From the NCBI GenBank assembly GCA_964618845.1, contig CAZUCU010000005.1, positions 1 through 32,088 of the forward strand: a stretch of DNA of 32,088 nt, read 5' to 3'. Within the stretch, counting starts at the first letter, position 1. The number at the start of each line of letters is the position of its first letter. The position numbers and the translations under genes are program-made. The notes beneath the pieces were generated by a model. The model did no database searches and had not been told where the DNA came from. It saw nothing but the letters and a program-made list of their open reading frames with translations. The DNA comes from CAZUCU01 sp964618845. GTDB lineage: Bacteria; Patescibacteriota; Minisyncoccia; Phycocordibacterales; JAACPR01. This document shows positions 23,346 through 30,105 of this stretch, piece by piece.

Positions 23346-23948
23346 TTATGATGTTGATGAACACATTGATTCTGTTTTTACTTCTATTGAGCCAACCTCA
23401 TTGATTATCACATACTTAGACTTTCCACCCTTGGTGATTAATTGAATTTGTAATTTTTTGTATTTTCCTGTATTTTCTGAAGAATTATTTCCTACATACG
23501 GCTCAACATCTGGTCTTTTAAAGAGAATAACTGCGCTACTTAGACTCCCACCACAAGATCCAGAAGAGCTAATTTTTAAACCTGAAATTGTAATTTTTCT
23601 CAAAAGTGTAAGGGTGTTGTATGTAGTATCCTGGAGGGGATTAAACTTTAAATCATTATTATTATCAATAAACAAAACATAGGAATCTGAATTTTGGGTA
23701 AAATATAAGCCAACCGGATGACCAAACTCGCTTGTTTGACCCTTAACCGCTGTTCCAAAAAGTTGTGCTTCGCGAACAGAAAGCGCAACTTCGTAAGCCA
23801 TATTGGTGAGAACAGTATCGTCTGTAAATTTATTGTAATTAAAAACTACGATAGAAAGCAAAATCCCAAAGATAGCAAGCACTACCATCATTTCAATTAA
23901 AGTAACTCCTCTACTATAATTTTTTGTGTTTTTATTTTTATAAAACAT
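23346..23948 (-). CDS. Pseudopilin of the GspH/FimT type
   Basis: Prepilin signal SRGVTLIEMMVVLAIFGILL with a G-V cleavage site and Glu+5. The following segment TNMAYEVALSVREAQLFGTA fits GspH/FimT, which act at the pilus tip. Its start overlaps the pilD stop by about 11 bases, and it shares the operon. Two Cys (SSGSCGGSL and ESMCSSTS) could pair. Length 200. The signal peptide is certain; the GspH label is by similarity of the post-helix segment. Confidence 0.83.
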   Translation of the reverse strand: MFYKNKNTKNYSRGVTLIEMMVVLAIFGILLSIVVFNYNKFTDDTVLTNMAYEVALSVREAQLFGTAVKGQTSEFGHPVGLYFTQNSDSYVLFIDNNNDLKFNPLQDTTYNTLTLLRKITISGLKISSSGSCGGSLSSAVILFKRPDVEPYVGNNSSENTGKYKKLQIQLITKGGKSKYVIINEVGSIEVKTESMCSSTS

Positions 23949-24747
23949 TTAATAAAGTTGAAAGTCCAGTAATGTCGATTTCCCAAAAATAAACCAACAG
24001 AAATCCAATTATCATAAATGGACCAAACGGAATCTCTGTCTTCATTGTAATATTTTTTTTACCTTTATTCAATTGATCTATCAACATCAAACCAATCGCA
24101 AACACTGCGCCAATCCAAAAAGATAAAATCAAAGCTGATGTTCCGTAAATCAAACCGAGAAATCCACCAAATCCAAATGCCAACTTGCCATCACCGAGTC
24201 CAATCCATTTTCCATCTGAAATTCTCCACAAAAGATAAAATGGCAAGAAAAAAATTATTGGTGCGAGTAAATTCCATTTGCTTGTTGAAGGATCAAAATT
24301 CAAAAACATATAAACTACTCCCAATATTCCAAAAGAATAAGAGAGTAGGTCAGGAATAATTTTGTGATAAAGATCGTAGACAAATATTACGACCAATAAA
24401 GATAAAGCAATAAAGACCAAAAAATTCGAAATCTGAAATCTGAAATTCGAAACAAATCCGAAATCCGAAATTCGAAAGTATTGAAACAAAAACAAAATCC
24501 CTGTTGCTAATTCTAACAACGGATATTGAATAGAAATCCTTTTTTTGCATTTGGAACACCTCCCAAGAAGTAAAATCCAACTCAAAACAGGCACCAATTC
24601 ATACCACTTCAATTTCTTTTTACACTTTGGACATTGGGAACTTCCATTAATAATAGATTTTTCACCATAGCGAAGTATCACAACATTCAAAAAACTTCCA
24701 ATTATAGTTCCAAATATAAAAACAAAAATAGAAATTATAATTTCCAT
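23938..24747 (-). CDS. pilD: Prepilin peptidase with an in-frame repeat insertion
   Basis: A membrane aspartic peptidase that removes prepilin leaders and methylates the new N-terminus. Seen: IGSFLNVVILRYGEKSII; four cytosolic zinc-binding cysteines in CPKCKKKL and CSKCKKRI; the two catalytic aspartates Asp125 (VYDLYHKIIPD) and Asp186 (GLGDGKLA) in the membrane helices. Residues about 90-110 (FRISDFGFVSNFRFQISNF) are encoded by a word-repeat island inserted just before the helix with Asp125. It heads the operon of four pseudopilin genes, which are its likely substrates. The ATG at 24747 has TACAAT 6 bases upstream. PilD or GspO are alternative names. Confidence 0.92.
   Translation of the reverse strand: MEIIISIFVFIFGTIIGSFLNVVILRYGEKSIINGSSQCPKCKKKLKWYELVPVLSWILLLGRCSKCKKRISIQYPLLELATGILFLFQYFRISDFGFVSNFRFQISNFLVFIALSLLVVIFVYDLYHKIIPDLLSYSFGILGVVYMFLNFDPSTSKWNLLAPIIFFLPFYLLWRISDGKWIGLGDGKLAFGFGGFLGLIYGTSALILSFWIGAVFAIGLMLIDQLNKGKKNITMKTEIPFGPFMIIGFLLVYFWEIDITGLSTLLNVL
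24418..24480. repeat. Word-repeat island inside the pilD coding sequence
   Basis: Words aaattcgaaatctgaaatc, tgaaattcgaaacaaatcc and gaaatccgaaattcgaaag are read in frame on minus as about 20 residues. It lies between the zinc-finger loop and the active-site helix. Confidence 0.9.
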
Positions 24748-24769
24748 TGATAAATTGTAGCATATTATT

Positions 24770-24945
24770 TAGGCATTTAGCCATTTAGAAAGTTAGATTT
24801 AGACATTTAAAAAAATAATTTTTTCTCCTTTCGAGGTTAAACCTCGAGAGGTAAATTTCTCCTTTCGAGGTTAAACCTCGAAAAGTAAATTTGTTGCAAA
24901 ATAAGGTTTATTTAGATTTGACCTCCCAATCGAGGTTTAACCTCG
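24770..24945. repeat. REP array between pilD and hicA
   Basis: After catttag words (24770-24810) come two direct copies of tcgaggttaaacctcga (24831-24847, 24865-24881), a gttgcaaaataaggttt spacer and an inverted copy cgaggtttaacctcg (24931-24945). The layout matches the array beside the RAYT gene, without a transposase, so it is a non-autonomous copy. Confidence 0.9.
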
Positions 24946-24958
24946 TGCAGATATATTA

Positions 24959-25189
24959 TTATTTTATATTTAAAAAATATTCTACAGAAATACCAGCTTG
25001 ATGAACAATAATATTATAAAGAGTTCCAACAGGAATATCTTTGTTTCCATGAACTGGAATTGTAACAATTTTGTTTCCATCAACACTTTTAAGATATAAA
25101 TGACTTCCTCTTTGATGAGTTTCAACAAAACCAATTTTCTTTAATTTGCTTATAACTTTTTTTGCAGAAATTGATTTGATTGATGTCAT
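24959..25189 (-). CDS. hicA: HicA-family toxin
   Basis: A small dsRBD-like mRNA-interferase of type II toxin-antitoxin systems. The HicA core is GFVETHQRGSHLYLKSVDG with the catalytic His30 in GSH, then IVTIPVHGNKDIPVGTL and IVHQAGIS. Length 76 is typical. It follows the antitoxin gene hicB with 2 bases between them, i.e. hicBA order. It likely cuts mRNA when free of HicB; activity cannot be judged here. Confidence 0.9.
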   Translation of the reverse strand: MTSIKSISAKKVISKLKKIGFVETHQRGSHLYLKSVDGNKIVTIPVHGNKDIPVGTLYNIIVHQAGISVEYFLNIK

Positions 25190-25191
25190 AA

Positions 25192-25440
25192 TTACAAAAC
25201 CTTGGGAACCATCAATTTAAGATACGTTCCTTCTGTTTTAAATACACTTTTGGGTATTTTTTTATGTTCTTTTACCAAAACCTCTAAATACCCCAAAATT
25301 GCTTCTTTTATATTCGCTTCTGCTTCGGGGAAAGAAGAGCCAAAAGATGATAGATGATTTAATTCAGGAACAAAAGCCACAACTTGTCCTGTTTCCTTAT
25401 CAAATTCATATTCAACTCTAAAATTAGTTTCTTTTTTCAT
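25192..25440 (-). CDS. hicB: HicB-family antitoxin
   Basis: The 82-residue protein has the HicB fold signature: VEYEFDKETGQVVAFVPELN, then a GSSFPEAEANIKEAILGYLE helix. It lacks a C-terminal DNA-binding domain, so repression of the operon, if any, would have to involve other parts. TAGTTT lies 6 bases before the ATG at 25440. A 29-base palindrome (25482-25510) lies about 45 bases upstream but directly abuts a plus-strand promoter and is therefore not clearly its operator. Antitoxin first, then hicA. Confidence 0.88.
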   Translation of the reverse strand: MKKETNFRVEYEFDKETGQVVAFVPELNHLSSFGSSFPEAEANIKEAILGYLEVLVKEHKKIPKSVFKTEGTYLKLMVPKVL

Positions 25441-25481
25441 ATTTAAAAACTATCATATTCTCATTTAAACTTCAACTAATT

Positions 25482-25510
25482 TGATATCCAACACTTAGTG
25501 TTGGATATCA
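25482..25510. repeat. Perfect palindrome abutting a promoter
   Basis: Arms tgatatccaacac and gtgttggatatca around tta. It touches the -35 box of the plus-strand promoter at 25511 and lies upstream of hicB on the other strand. It could be an operator or a different type of REP palindrome. Confidence 0.85.
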
Positions 25511-25538
25511 TTGACTTTTAATATTTGAAGAGTAGAAT
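25511..25538 (+). promoter_or_regulatory. Sigma70-type promoter for the structured small RNA
   Basis: A -35 box TTGACT (25511-25516) and a -10 box TAGAAT (25533-25538) with a 16-base spacer, the same geometry as 5810-5837. Expected start near 25545. Confidence 0.7.
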
Positions 25539-25544
25539 ATCGAT

Positions 25545-25638
25545 ATAGAACTTGTGGAGATTGGAGAAATCCATCCTCCTATCGGCTAAAGCTGATAGCA
25601 AGTCTTGGCAAAACACCCTTAAGGGGGTGTTTTGTTTT
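25545..25638 (+). ncRNA. Predicted structured small RNA with three-way junction
   Basis: Between a promoter and a terminator, about 94 nt without an ORF. P1: acttg (25550-25554) with caagt (25599-25603). Inside: hairpin 1 (25556-25579), two 4-bp stems around a 2x2 loop capped by a GAAA tetraloop; hairpin 2 (25580-25597), tatcggc/gctgata with a TAAA loop. Then the terminator. Every segment pairs, which is unlikely by chance in such AT-rich sequence. It matches no RNA family that I recognise (not SRP RNA, RNase P, 6S, tmRNA). Confidence 0.6.
25609..25638 (+). terminator. Intrinsic terminator of the small RNA
   Basis: Arms caaaacaccc (25609-25618) and gggtgttttg (25625-25634), loop of 6, then TTTT. 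The stop codon of the convergent gene (25637-25639) touches the tail, so it may serve both strands. Confidence 0.88.
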
Positions 25639-26005
25639 ATCTATCATTAAATACACTATAGAAATGTAATTTACCTCTACCTATTTTTCTTAAAATAACT
25701 GTATGATTTTTATATTTAATTGACCAAAATTTCATTTTTAATGTTTTTTTGAAAGAAATAAATTTACCCAATTTCAAAACTTTTGGAATAATTTTTATCA
25801 ATTGTAATCTTCTAATTCTTTCATTTTTTGAACGAGGTAGTCCTCTTTTTCTGATTAGATGATTAAAACCATAGTTATTAAAATAGATTTTTTCATTACT
25901 TAAAATATTACATTTAATATAACCAATTAAATAATATTCTTTTTTATATCGTTTTATTAAATTTATCAATAATTTTATTTTCTCTAAATAGAAAATAAAA
26001 TACAA
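25637..26005 (-). CDS. Conserved-looking small protein, possible nuclease-like fold
   Basis: About 122 residues, basic. Recognisable stretches are YIKCNILSNEKIYFNNYGF, HLIRKRGLPRSKNERIRRLQ and the ending VILRKIGRGKLHFYSVFND. From memory this resembles a small protein common in CPR genomes, in which a short N-terminal beta part and a final K-x-H-F-x-S-V segment are kept; I cannot name the family. The final segment recalls barnase/EndoU/RelE-type (BECR) nucleases, but that is a weak inference. The start shown is TTG 26005; the real one may lie up to 30 residues further in. It is close to hicBA and the small RNA, in the accessory region. Confidence 0.5.
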   Translation of the reverse strand: MYFIFYLEKIKLLINLIKRYKKEYYLIGYIKCNILSNEKIYFNNYGFNHLIRKRGLPRSKNERIRRLQLIKIIPKVLKLGKFISFKKTLKMKFWSIKYKNHTVILRKIGRGKLHFYSVFNDR

Positions 26006-26074
26006 ACATAAATTTAATCAAAAATTTAGATCTTTTTTATCAAAATTTAATAAAAAACAACGTAATGTCATATA

Positions 26075-26299
26075 ACGGTCAGAGCGTGTATCACTCGGTT
26101 ATCTACAGTACACGGTCGGAGCGTGTATTCAGTTCGGTCGGAGCGTTGTAACAGAGCGTTGCAAAAGGATGAATTTGGGGATGACACTAATTACTGCAAA
26201 CATCGGATGTTTGCAGTTGTTGCGATGGACAGTCCATGACATATTTTGTTGGAGGGGGTACACGGTCGGAGCGTTGTAATGGACAGTCCATGACATACA
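26075..26299. repeat. Short-repeat and palindrome patch
   Basis: Four copies of a 16-mer, cggtcggagcgttgta or a close variant (26076-26091, 26113-26128, 26135-26150, 26263-26278); a perfect 12-bp hairpin actgcaaacatc/gatgtttgcagt (26193-26217); and two copies of atggacagtccat (26225-26237, 26279-26291), each followed by gacat. Base composition is clearly higher in GC than the surroundings. No ORF in it is credible. The patch ends exactly where the truncated pilin begins. Confidence 0.8.
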
Positions 26300-26614
26300 C
26301 TTTTAGTCGTGATCGCGATCATCGGTATTCTGTCTTCGGTCGTCTTGGCATCACTTGGCACAGCGAGAGATAAGGCAAGAATAGCATCAATAAGAGCAGA
26401 AGCATCAGGTGCCGTTGCTGATTTGTTGATTGATTGTGATGGGCATGAGGGCGACACAGGAACAACAGCTACATTTTCTGGAACTGCCATAACTGTAAAT
26501 GGTACTTGTTCAACATTTGCAACTGGTATAAAAGCCTCAACAACAGCAGGTTACGGTGGTTTATGTTCCGTTATAACAGTATCAGAAGACGGTGCTACAA
26601 CAACTTGTCCATAG
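26300..26614 (+). pseudogene. 5'-truncated type IV pilin gene or silent cassette
   Basis: Read from 26300 the frame gives LLVVIAIIGILSSVVLASLG and continues to a TAG at 26612, with a body containing paired cysteines (IDCDGHEG, GTCSTFATG, GLCSVI, TTTCP). The leader and cleavage site (MK..KGFTLIE) are missing: a TGA lies just upstream (26291-26293), within the palindrome patch. The first 53 bases are identical, in inverted orientation, to 27084-27136 of the intact pilin. The codon at 26309 is GTG but has no ribosome site or signal peptide. It may be dead or a donor for recombination. Confidence 0.75.
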
Positions 26615-26646
26615 TAGTATTTAGTATAAAAAATTGTGTAAACACT

Positions 26647-26677
26647 CAAAAACACCGCGTCATGCGCGGTGTTTTTG
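26647..26677. terminator. Bidirectional terminator between convergent pilin loci
   Basis: Perfect 13-base arms caaaaacaccgcg (26647-26659) and cgcggtgtttttg (26665-26677) with a 5-base loop. It lies between the stop of the truncated pilin on plus and the stop of the intact pilin on minus, with A and T runs at both ends. Confidence 0.88.
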
Positions 26678-26707
26678 TAAATAAACAATGAATTTATTTT
26701 ATGAGGG

Positions 26708-27169
26708 CTAAGAACAAATACCTGCTGCCGCCGTTCCAGCTTTTGACCATCCAGAATTATCAACACACCAAGATCCACCCCCTTTCAAAGTAGTAACTGA
26801 AATCGCCCATTTCTGTCCATCGGCAGATGTAGTACAAGTCATAGTACCAGTTCCAGCCATTTGACTAGCTATCTGGCTTAAAGCAGATGTTATATTAGCA
26901 TCGCTATACATACCTGTTGTGGCTCCACAAACTGCTCCAGCTCCTCCTGTTTCGGCTAAAGCAGTTGTACCATCAGCATTGTAATGAGAGGCCCCATCAT
27001 AATAAAGTTCAGCTTGTGCTCTAATACCAGTCAAGTTAGCTTTAACTGCAGCGTCTGCTCCTTTACTTCTCGCAGTATTCAACGATGCCAAGACGACCGA
27101 AGACAGAATACCGATGATCGCGATCACGACTAAAAGCTCTATAAGTGTAAAACCTTTATTTAATTTCAT
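26708..27169 (-). CDS. Type IV major-type pilin
   Basis: 153 residues with a short leader MKLNKG and the mature start FTLIELLVVIAIIGILSSVV, i.e. cleavage after Gly6 and Glu+5, followed by the helix NTARSKGADAAVKANLTGIR. The C-terminal part has four cysteines (AVCGAT, MTCTTS, SWCVDN, GICS), enough for a disulfide-bonded D-region. It is transcribed alone, with its own promoter and a long leader, unlike the pseudopilin operon, which suits an abundant pilus subunit (PilA/PilE type). Start ATG 27169. It shares 53 bases with the truncated pilin opposite. Confidence 0.9.
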   Translation of the reverse strand: MKLNKGFTLIELLVVIAIIGILSSVVLASLNTARSKGADAAVKANLTGIRAQAELYYDGASHYNADGTTALAETGGAGAVCGATTGMYSDANITSALSQIASQMAGTGTMTCTTSADGQKWAISVTTLKGGGSWCVDNSGWSKAGTAAAGICS

Positions 27170-27183
27170 ATTTTTAAAATTAA

Positions 27184-27250
27184 TTTTTAATTAACCGTTA
27201 ATTAATGTTTGTTGCCAAACATATTGGTTTCCAAACATGATAGTATTATA
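27184..27250 (-). promoter_or_regulatory. Pilin promoter and structured leader
   Basis: On minus, TATAAT (plus 27245-27250) is a good -10 box about 75 bases before the pilin ATG. The leader then holds two small hairpins (ATGTTTG/CAAACAT around a 4-base loop, and TTGG/CCAA around TTT, plus 27207-27240) and a TTAATTAA palindrome near 27184-27206. No clear -35 box is seen. This is one of the few genes in the window with a real untranslated leader. Confidence 0.6.
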
Positions 27251-27294
27251 CACCCAAGTGGGAAAGTGAGAGTAGGTAATTATCCACACCAAAG

Positions 27295-27545
27295 ACAAAA
27301 TTCGAAATCAGAAATACGAAATTCGAAACAAATCAGAAGCACGAAATACGAAACAAATACGAAATCAGAAATTCGAAACTGAAATTATTTNNNNNNNNNN
27401 NNNNNNNNNNNNNNNNNNNNNNNNNNNNNNNNNNNNNNNNNNNNNNNNNNNNNNNNNNNNNNNNNNNNNNNNNNNNNNNNNNNNNNNNNNGAAGCACGAA
27501 ATACGAAACAAATACGAAATCAGAAATTCGAAACTGAAATTATTT
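27295..27545. repeat. Word-repeat island interrupted by a false assembly gap
   Basis: A-rich words (attcgaaatcagaaatacg and the like) run from 27295 to 27390. The 100 N at 27391-27490 are flanked by identical 55-base copies (27336-27390 and 27491-27545), so the gap is an unmerged contig overlap and the true sequence is 155 bases shorter. The last 6 bases belong to the end of the four-helix-bundle gene. No gene lies in 27251-27539. Confidence 0.9.
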
Positions 27546-27887
27546 TTGTGATTTTGTGAGAATTGAGCCTAAAATATTCATTAATTCTTGGGATTCTATA
27601 ATTAATTTATTTTTTAATAGTTTCAAATTATCATCTTCTGGATCAATTAATTTAAGCCAATAAATTGTTTCTCTTGCTTCTTTTTTGGCAATCTTAATTC
27701 TCATAATAAAATCTTTTTTACTTAAACTCTCATTTGCTTCTATATAATTAGCACCAATAGAACCAGAAGATCTTATAAGTTGTTTACAATCATCTATATT
27801 ATTTATCTTTTTGGGTAAAATTTTAACAAAATTTCTAATATTTCTTGAAAAATTAAGTGATCTATCTTCTAAATTATAATTATTCAT
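27540..27887 (-). CDS. Four-helix bundle protein (23S rRNA IVP family)
   Basis: A 115-residue all-helical protein of the S23/IVP-like four-helix-bundle family. The typical pattern is visible: LEDRSLNFSRNIRNFVKILP, then QLIRSSGSIGANYIEANES, then KIAKKEARETIYWLKLI. Such genes were first seen in insertions within 23S rRNA genes, but solo copies like this one are common and have no settled function. It is bracketed by word-repeat islands in opposite orientation (27295-27545 and 27970-28085). Confidence 0.88.
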   Translation of the reverse strand: MNNYNLEDRSLNFSRNIRNFVKILPKKINNIDDCKQLIRSSGSIGANYIEANESLSKKDFIMRIKIAKKEARETIYWLKLIDPEDDNLKLLKNKLIIESQELMNILGSILTKSQK

Positions 27888-27959
27888 ATATATAATTAAC
27901 TAAAAAAAGATTTAGAAGTAAAGAAAAAATTTAATAATTTCTTTATAAAAAACTCATAA

Positions 27960-28085
27960 AAAATTAATGTTTCGAATTTCTGATTTCTAATTTCGAATTT
28001 GTTTCGTATTTCGTATTTCTGATTTCGAATTTCGTGCTTCTGATTTCGTGCTTGTTTTAGATGTCGTACTTCTAATTTCGGATTT
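27960..28085. repeat. Word-repeat island, T-rich sense
   Basis: Words ttcgaatttctgatttc, gtttcgtatttcg and ttctgatttcgtgcttg in one orientation. Its right end reaches into obgE, where it supplies the last codons and stop (KIRN-stop, 28072-28085). The stretch 27888-27959 is plain AT-rich sequence with nothing recognisable. Confidence 0.85.
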
Positions 28086-29034
28086 TTGAAAGGTGTATTT
28101 TCAACTCTTGAAGCAATGAATCATCAAGTACCGAAACTGCCAAGACCGTTTTGCCTTCCCAGATTTCTTTTGCTTTTTTTATTTGCTCAAAACCATTTTC
28201 CAAATCAACTTTGGTTATTATTATCGTCTCTTTTTTATTCAAAAGTTCCTTATCAAAATTTCCCAACTCTTCTCTAATAATTTCATAATCCCTTTTTAAA
28301 TTTTCGGATTCAGAGGATATACAATGAAAAATCTCTCTTGTTCGTCTTATGTGTCGCAAAAATTTATGACCCAAACCTTTTCCAAAACTCGCTCCAGAAA
28401 TCAACCCCGGAATATCGGCTATCACAATTCCATGAAAATCACCGAGATGCGGATCCAAAGTTGTAAAATTGAAGTCCCCAACTTTGGAATGTGAATTTGT
28501 CAAAGCATTAAGCAAACTTGATTTGCCAGCATTTGGAAGACCCACCAAACCAATATCCGCCATTAATTGTAATTCAACAAAAAAATCCCCCTTCTGGCCC
28601 TCTGACCCAAAAGTTCTTTGTTTAGGGGTTCTATTTGTCGAACTTTTAAAATGTTCATTTCCAAGTCCACCTTCGCCACCTGCCAAAATTTTTATTTTTT
28701 TATCATTTTCAACCATTTCAAATCTTTCTTTGGTTTCAAGATTTGTCACAACAGAACCAATGGGCAAATCGATTATCAAATCTTCTCCGTCTTTTCCTGT
28801 TTCTTTATTTTTTTGACCACTTTCTCCATCACCAGCATCAAATTCTTTTTTAAATTTATATTTTTGAAGAAGTGATGAATCTTTTGAACCACGGATGTAC
28901 ACATCACCACCGCGACCTCCGTTGCCACCAGAAGGACCACCTTTGTAAATAAATTTTTCGTGACGCCATCTAACAACGCCGTCTCCACCGCGTCCTGCTT
29001 TTGCATGTATTAATAATTCATCGACAAAGGCCAT
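28072..29034 (-). CDS. obgE: Obg family GTPase (ObgE/CgtA)
   Basis: A ribosome-associated GTPase for 50S assembly. The Obg glycine-rich domain covers residues 1-158 (AKAGRGGDGVVRWRHEKFI, GGPSGGNGGRGGDVYI, AGGEGGLGNEHFKSS). The G domain has G1 GLPNAGKS (165-172), G2 around FTT, G3 DIPGL (207-211), and G4 as TKVD (274-277) instead of NKxD, so Thr replaces the usual Asn. The C-terminal OCT domain is absent; the chain stops at 320 residues soon after the G domain. The last residues KIRN and the stop codon come from the word-repeat island. Start ATG 29034, without a Shine-Dalgarno sequence. Confidence 0.95.
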   Translation of the reverse strand: MAFVDELLIHAKAGRGGDGVVRWRHEKFIYKGGPSGGNGGRGGDVYIRGSKDSSLLQKYKFKKEFDAGDGESGQKNKETGKDGEDLIIDLPIGSVVTNLETKERFEMVENDKKIKILAGGEGGLGNEHFKSSTNRTPKQRTFGSEGQKGDFFVELQLMADIGLVGLPNAGKSSLLNALTNSHSKVGDFNFTTLDPHLGDFHGIVIADIPGLISGASFGKGLGHKFLRHIRRTREIFHCISSESENLKRDYEIIREELGNFDKELLNKKETIIITKVDLENGFEQIKKAKEIWEGKTVLAVSVLDDSLLQELKIHLSKIRN

Positions 29035-29040
29035 AATAAT

Positions 29041-29210
29041 TTAAAAATTAGAAATTCGAAGCACGAAATTCGAAACAAATCCGAAATCCGAAATACGAAA
29101 TTCGAAACAAATTCGAAATTCGAAATACGAAATTCTAAACTCGTGTTTCTGATTTCTAATTTCGAGCTTCGTGCTTGTTTCGTATTTCGTGCTTCAGATT
29201 TCTTATTTAT
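29041..29210. repeat. Word-repeat island between obgE and the MYG1 gene
   Basis: A-rich words (aattcgaagcacgaaattcg and similar) up to about 29130, then the core aactcgtgtttctgatttc, then T-rich words (gtttcgtatttcgtgcttc), so the two halves can pair imperfectly. The same core occurs near 18-46. It runs into the 3' end of the MYG1-like gene (stop at 29203). Confidence 0.85.
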
Positions 29211-30105
29211 CATGTTTTAATGCTAATTCTGCTAATTTGATTGCGACTTCTTTGGTCTCACCAACCGCCAAAAATAAATTTCTGTGACAAAATTTAGCCC
29301 CCTTAATTCCTGTAACTTTCTCTAATTCTTCATTCACAAGTCCCGCCCAAGCCTTGGGTAAATCTCTTCGATTTTTGAATAGTTCGTCAGATACAGTATT
29401 TAATCTAAAAAAAGAATCTTTTTTGTTTGGATAAATTACAAAAAGTATTTGTTTGTTTTCTTTTACAAAATCAGAAAAGGGCATGTATTTTTCCAAAACC
29501 AAAACTCTTTTATCAAAAGTTTTTTTGTACGCCTCTTTGACTTTTGGTATAGCATCAATTTTGTGTTTAGTATAAACAATCTCTCTTTCTAAAATTTTTT
29601 CTGCTAATTTAACAACTTCCTTAAAGGCTTTGTCATAGTTTTCTTTTTCTTTCCAAGTAGCACCAAAGATATAAAACAATCTATCTATCGAATATGGTTC
29701 AATGTTTTTGTCTTTCAAATCAAAAATTGAGTAACCATTATCCCCCGCATCAATTACAGAAACTAATTTTTCATCAATTGCATTTGCAATCTTTGAGGAA
29801 CCACAAATTTTTACTCCAAATTTTTTCCAAACTAATCCAAACGAAGCAAAAGGAATTTCATTTTCTCTCTCACCCGCACCCCCACCTTGATGGTGATCAA
29901 ACCTATTTCTCTTGGAATTATAAATATTACCAACATCAAAAACAATATCAGCTTTTTTTATTATTTCTTCATCGCGAGTTCTGTAAACTTTCTTTATATT
30001 TTTGCCATAATAGAGCTTCAAAACTGCCATTGCAAAAACATCGTCTGCGTGAAAACGATCATTATGAGTAGCCAAAATTAATCCCTTTTTTATTTTTGAA
30101 TTCAT
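29203..30105 (-). CDS. MYG1 family protein (DHH-like phosphoesterase)
   Basis: A metal-dependent phosphoesterase or exonuclease-like protein related to the DHH superfamily. The metal-binding motifs are GLILATHNDRFHADDVFAMA near the start (with His-x-Asp and His-x-Asp-Asp) and FDVGNIYNSKRNRFDHHQGG at about 56-75. Further in are SVIDAGDNGYSI and, at the end, GAKFCHRNLFLAVGETKE. Length 300 is normal. In eukaryotes MYG1 is a mitochondrial and nuclear 3'-5' RNA exonuclease; the bacterial role is not known. It starts within the ATGA overlap with the bactofilin-like gene, so both are co-translated. Confidence 0.9.
   Translation of the reverse strand: MNSKIKKGLILATHNDRFHADDVFAMAVLKLYYGKNIKKVYRTRDEEIIKKADIVFDVGNIYNSKRNRFDHHQGGGAGERENEIPFASFGLVWKKFGVKICGSSKIANAIDEKLVSVIDAGDNGYSIFDLKDKNIEPYSIDRLFYIFGATWKEKENYDKAFKEVVKLAEKILEREIVYTKHKIDAIPKVKEAYKKTFDKRVLVLEKYMPFSDFVKENKQILFVIYPNKKDSFFRLNTVSDELFKNRRDLPKAWAGLVNEELEKVTGIKGAKFCHRNLFLAVGETKEVAIKLAELALKHDK

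Noticed and set aside
25482..25510. Operator of hicBA
   Set aside because: It abuts the -35 box of the plus-strand promoter rather than the hicB start, and this HicB has no DNA-binding domain; left as an unassigned palindrome.
25545..25604. Hammerhead-type ribozyme suggested by a three-way junction with GAAA and CTGAT
   Set aside because: The CTGATGA core is absent and GAAA is a tetraloop, not a junction strand.
26191..26490. Minus-strand ORF of 99 codons over the truncated pilin
   Set aside because: It is antisense to clear pilin sequence and covers the palindrome patch; its composition is not protein-like.
30102..30104. Recoding of UGA as in Gracilibacteria or SR1
   Set aside because: TGA closes the bactofilin-like gene at the expected place and no conserved gene here reads through an in-frame TGA.
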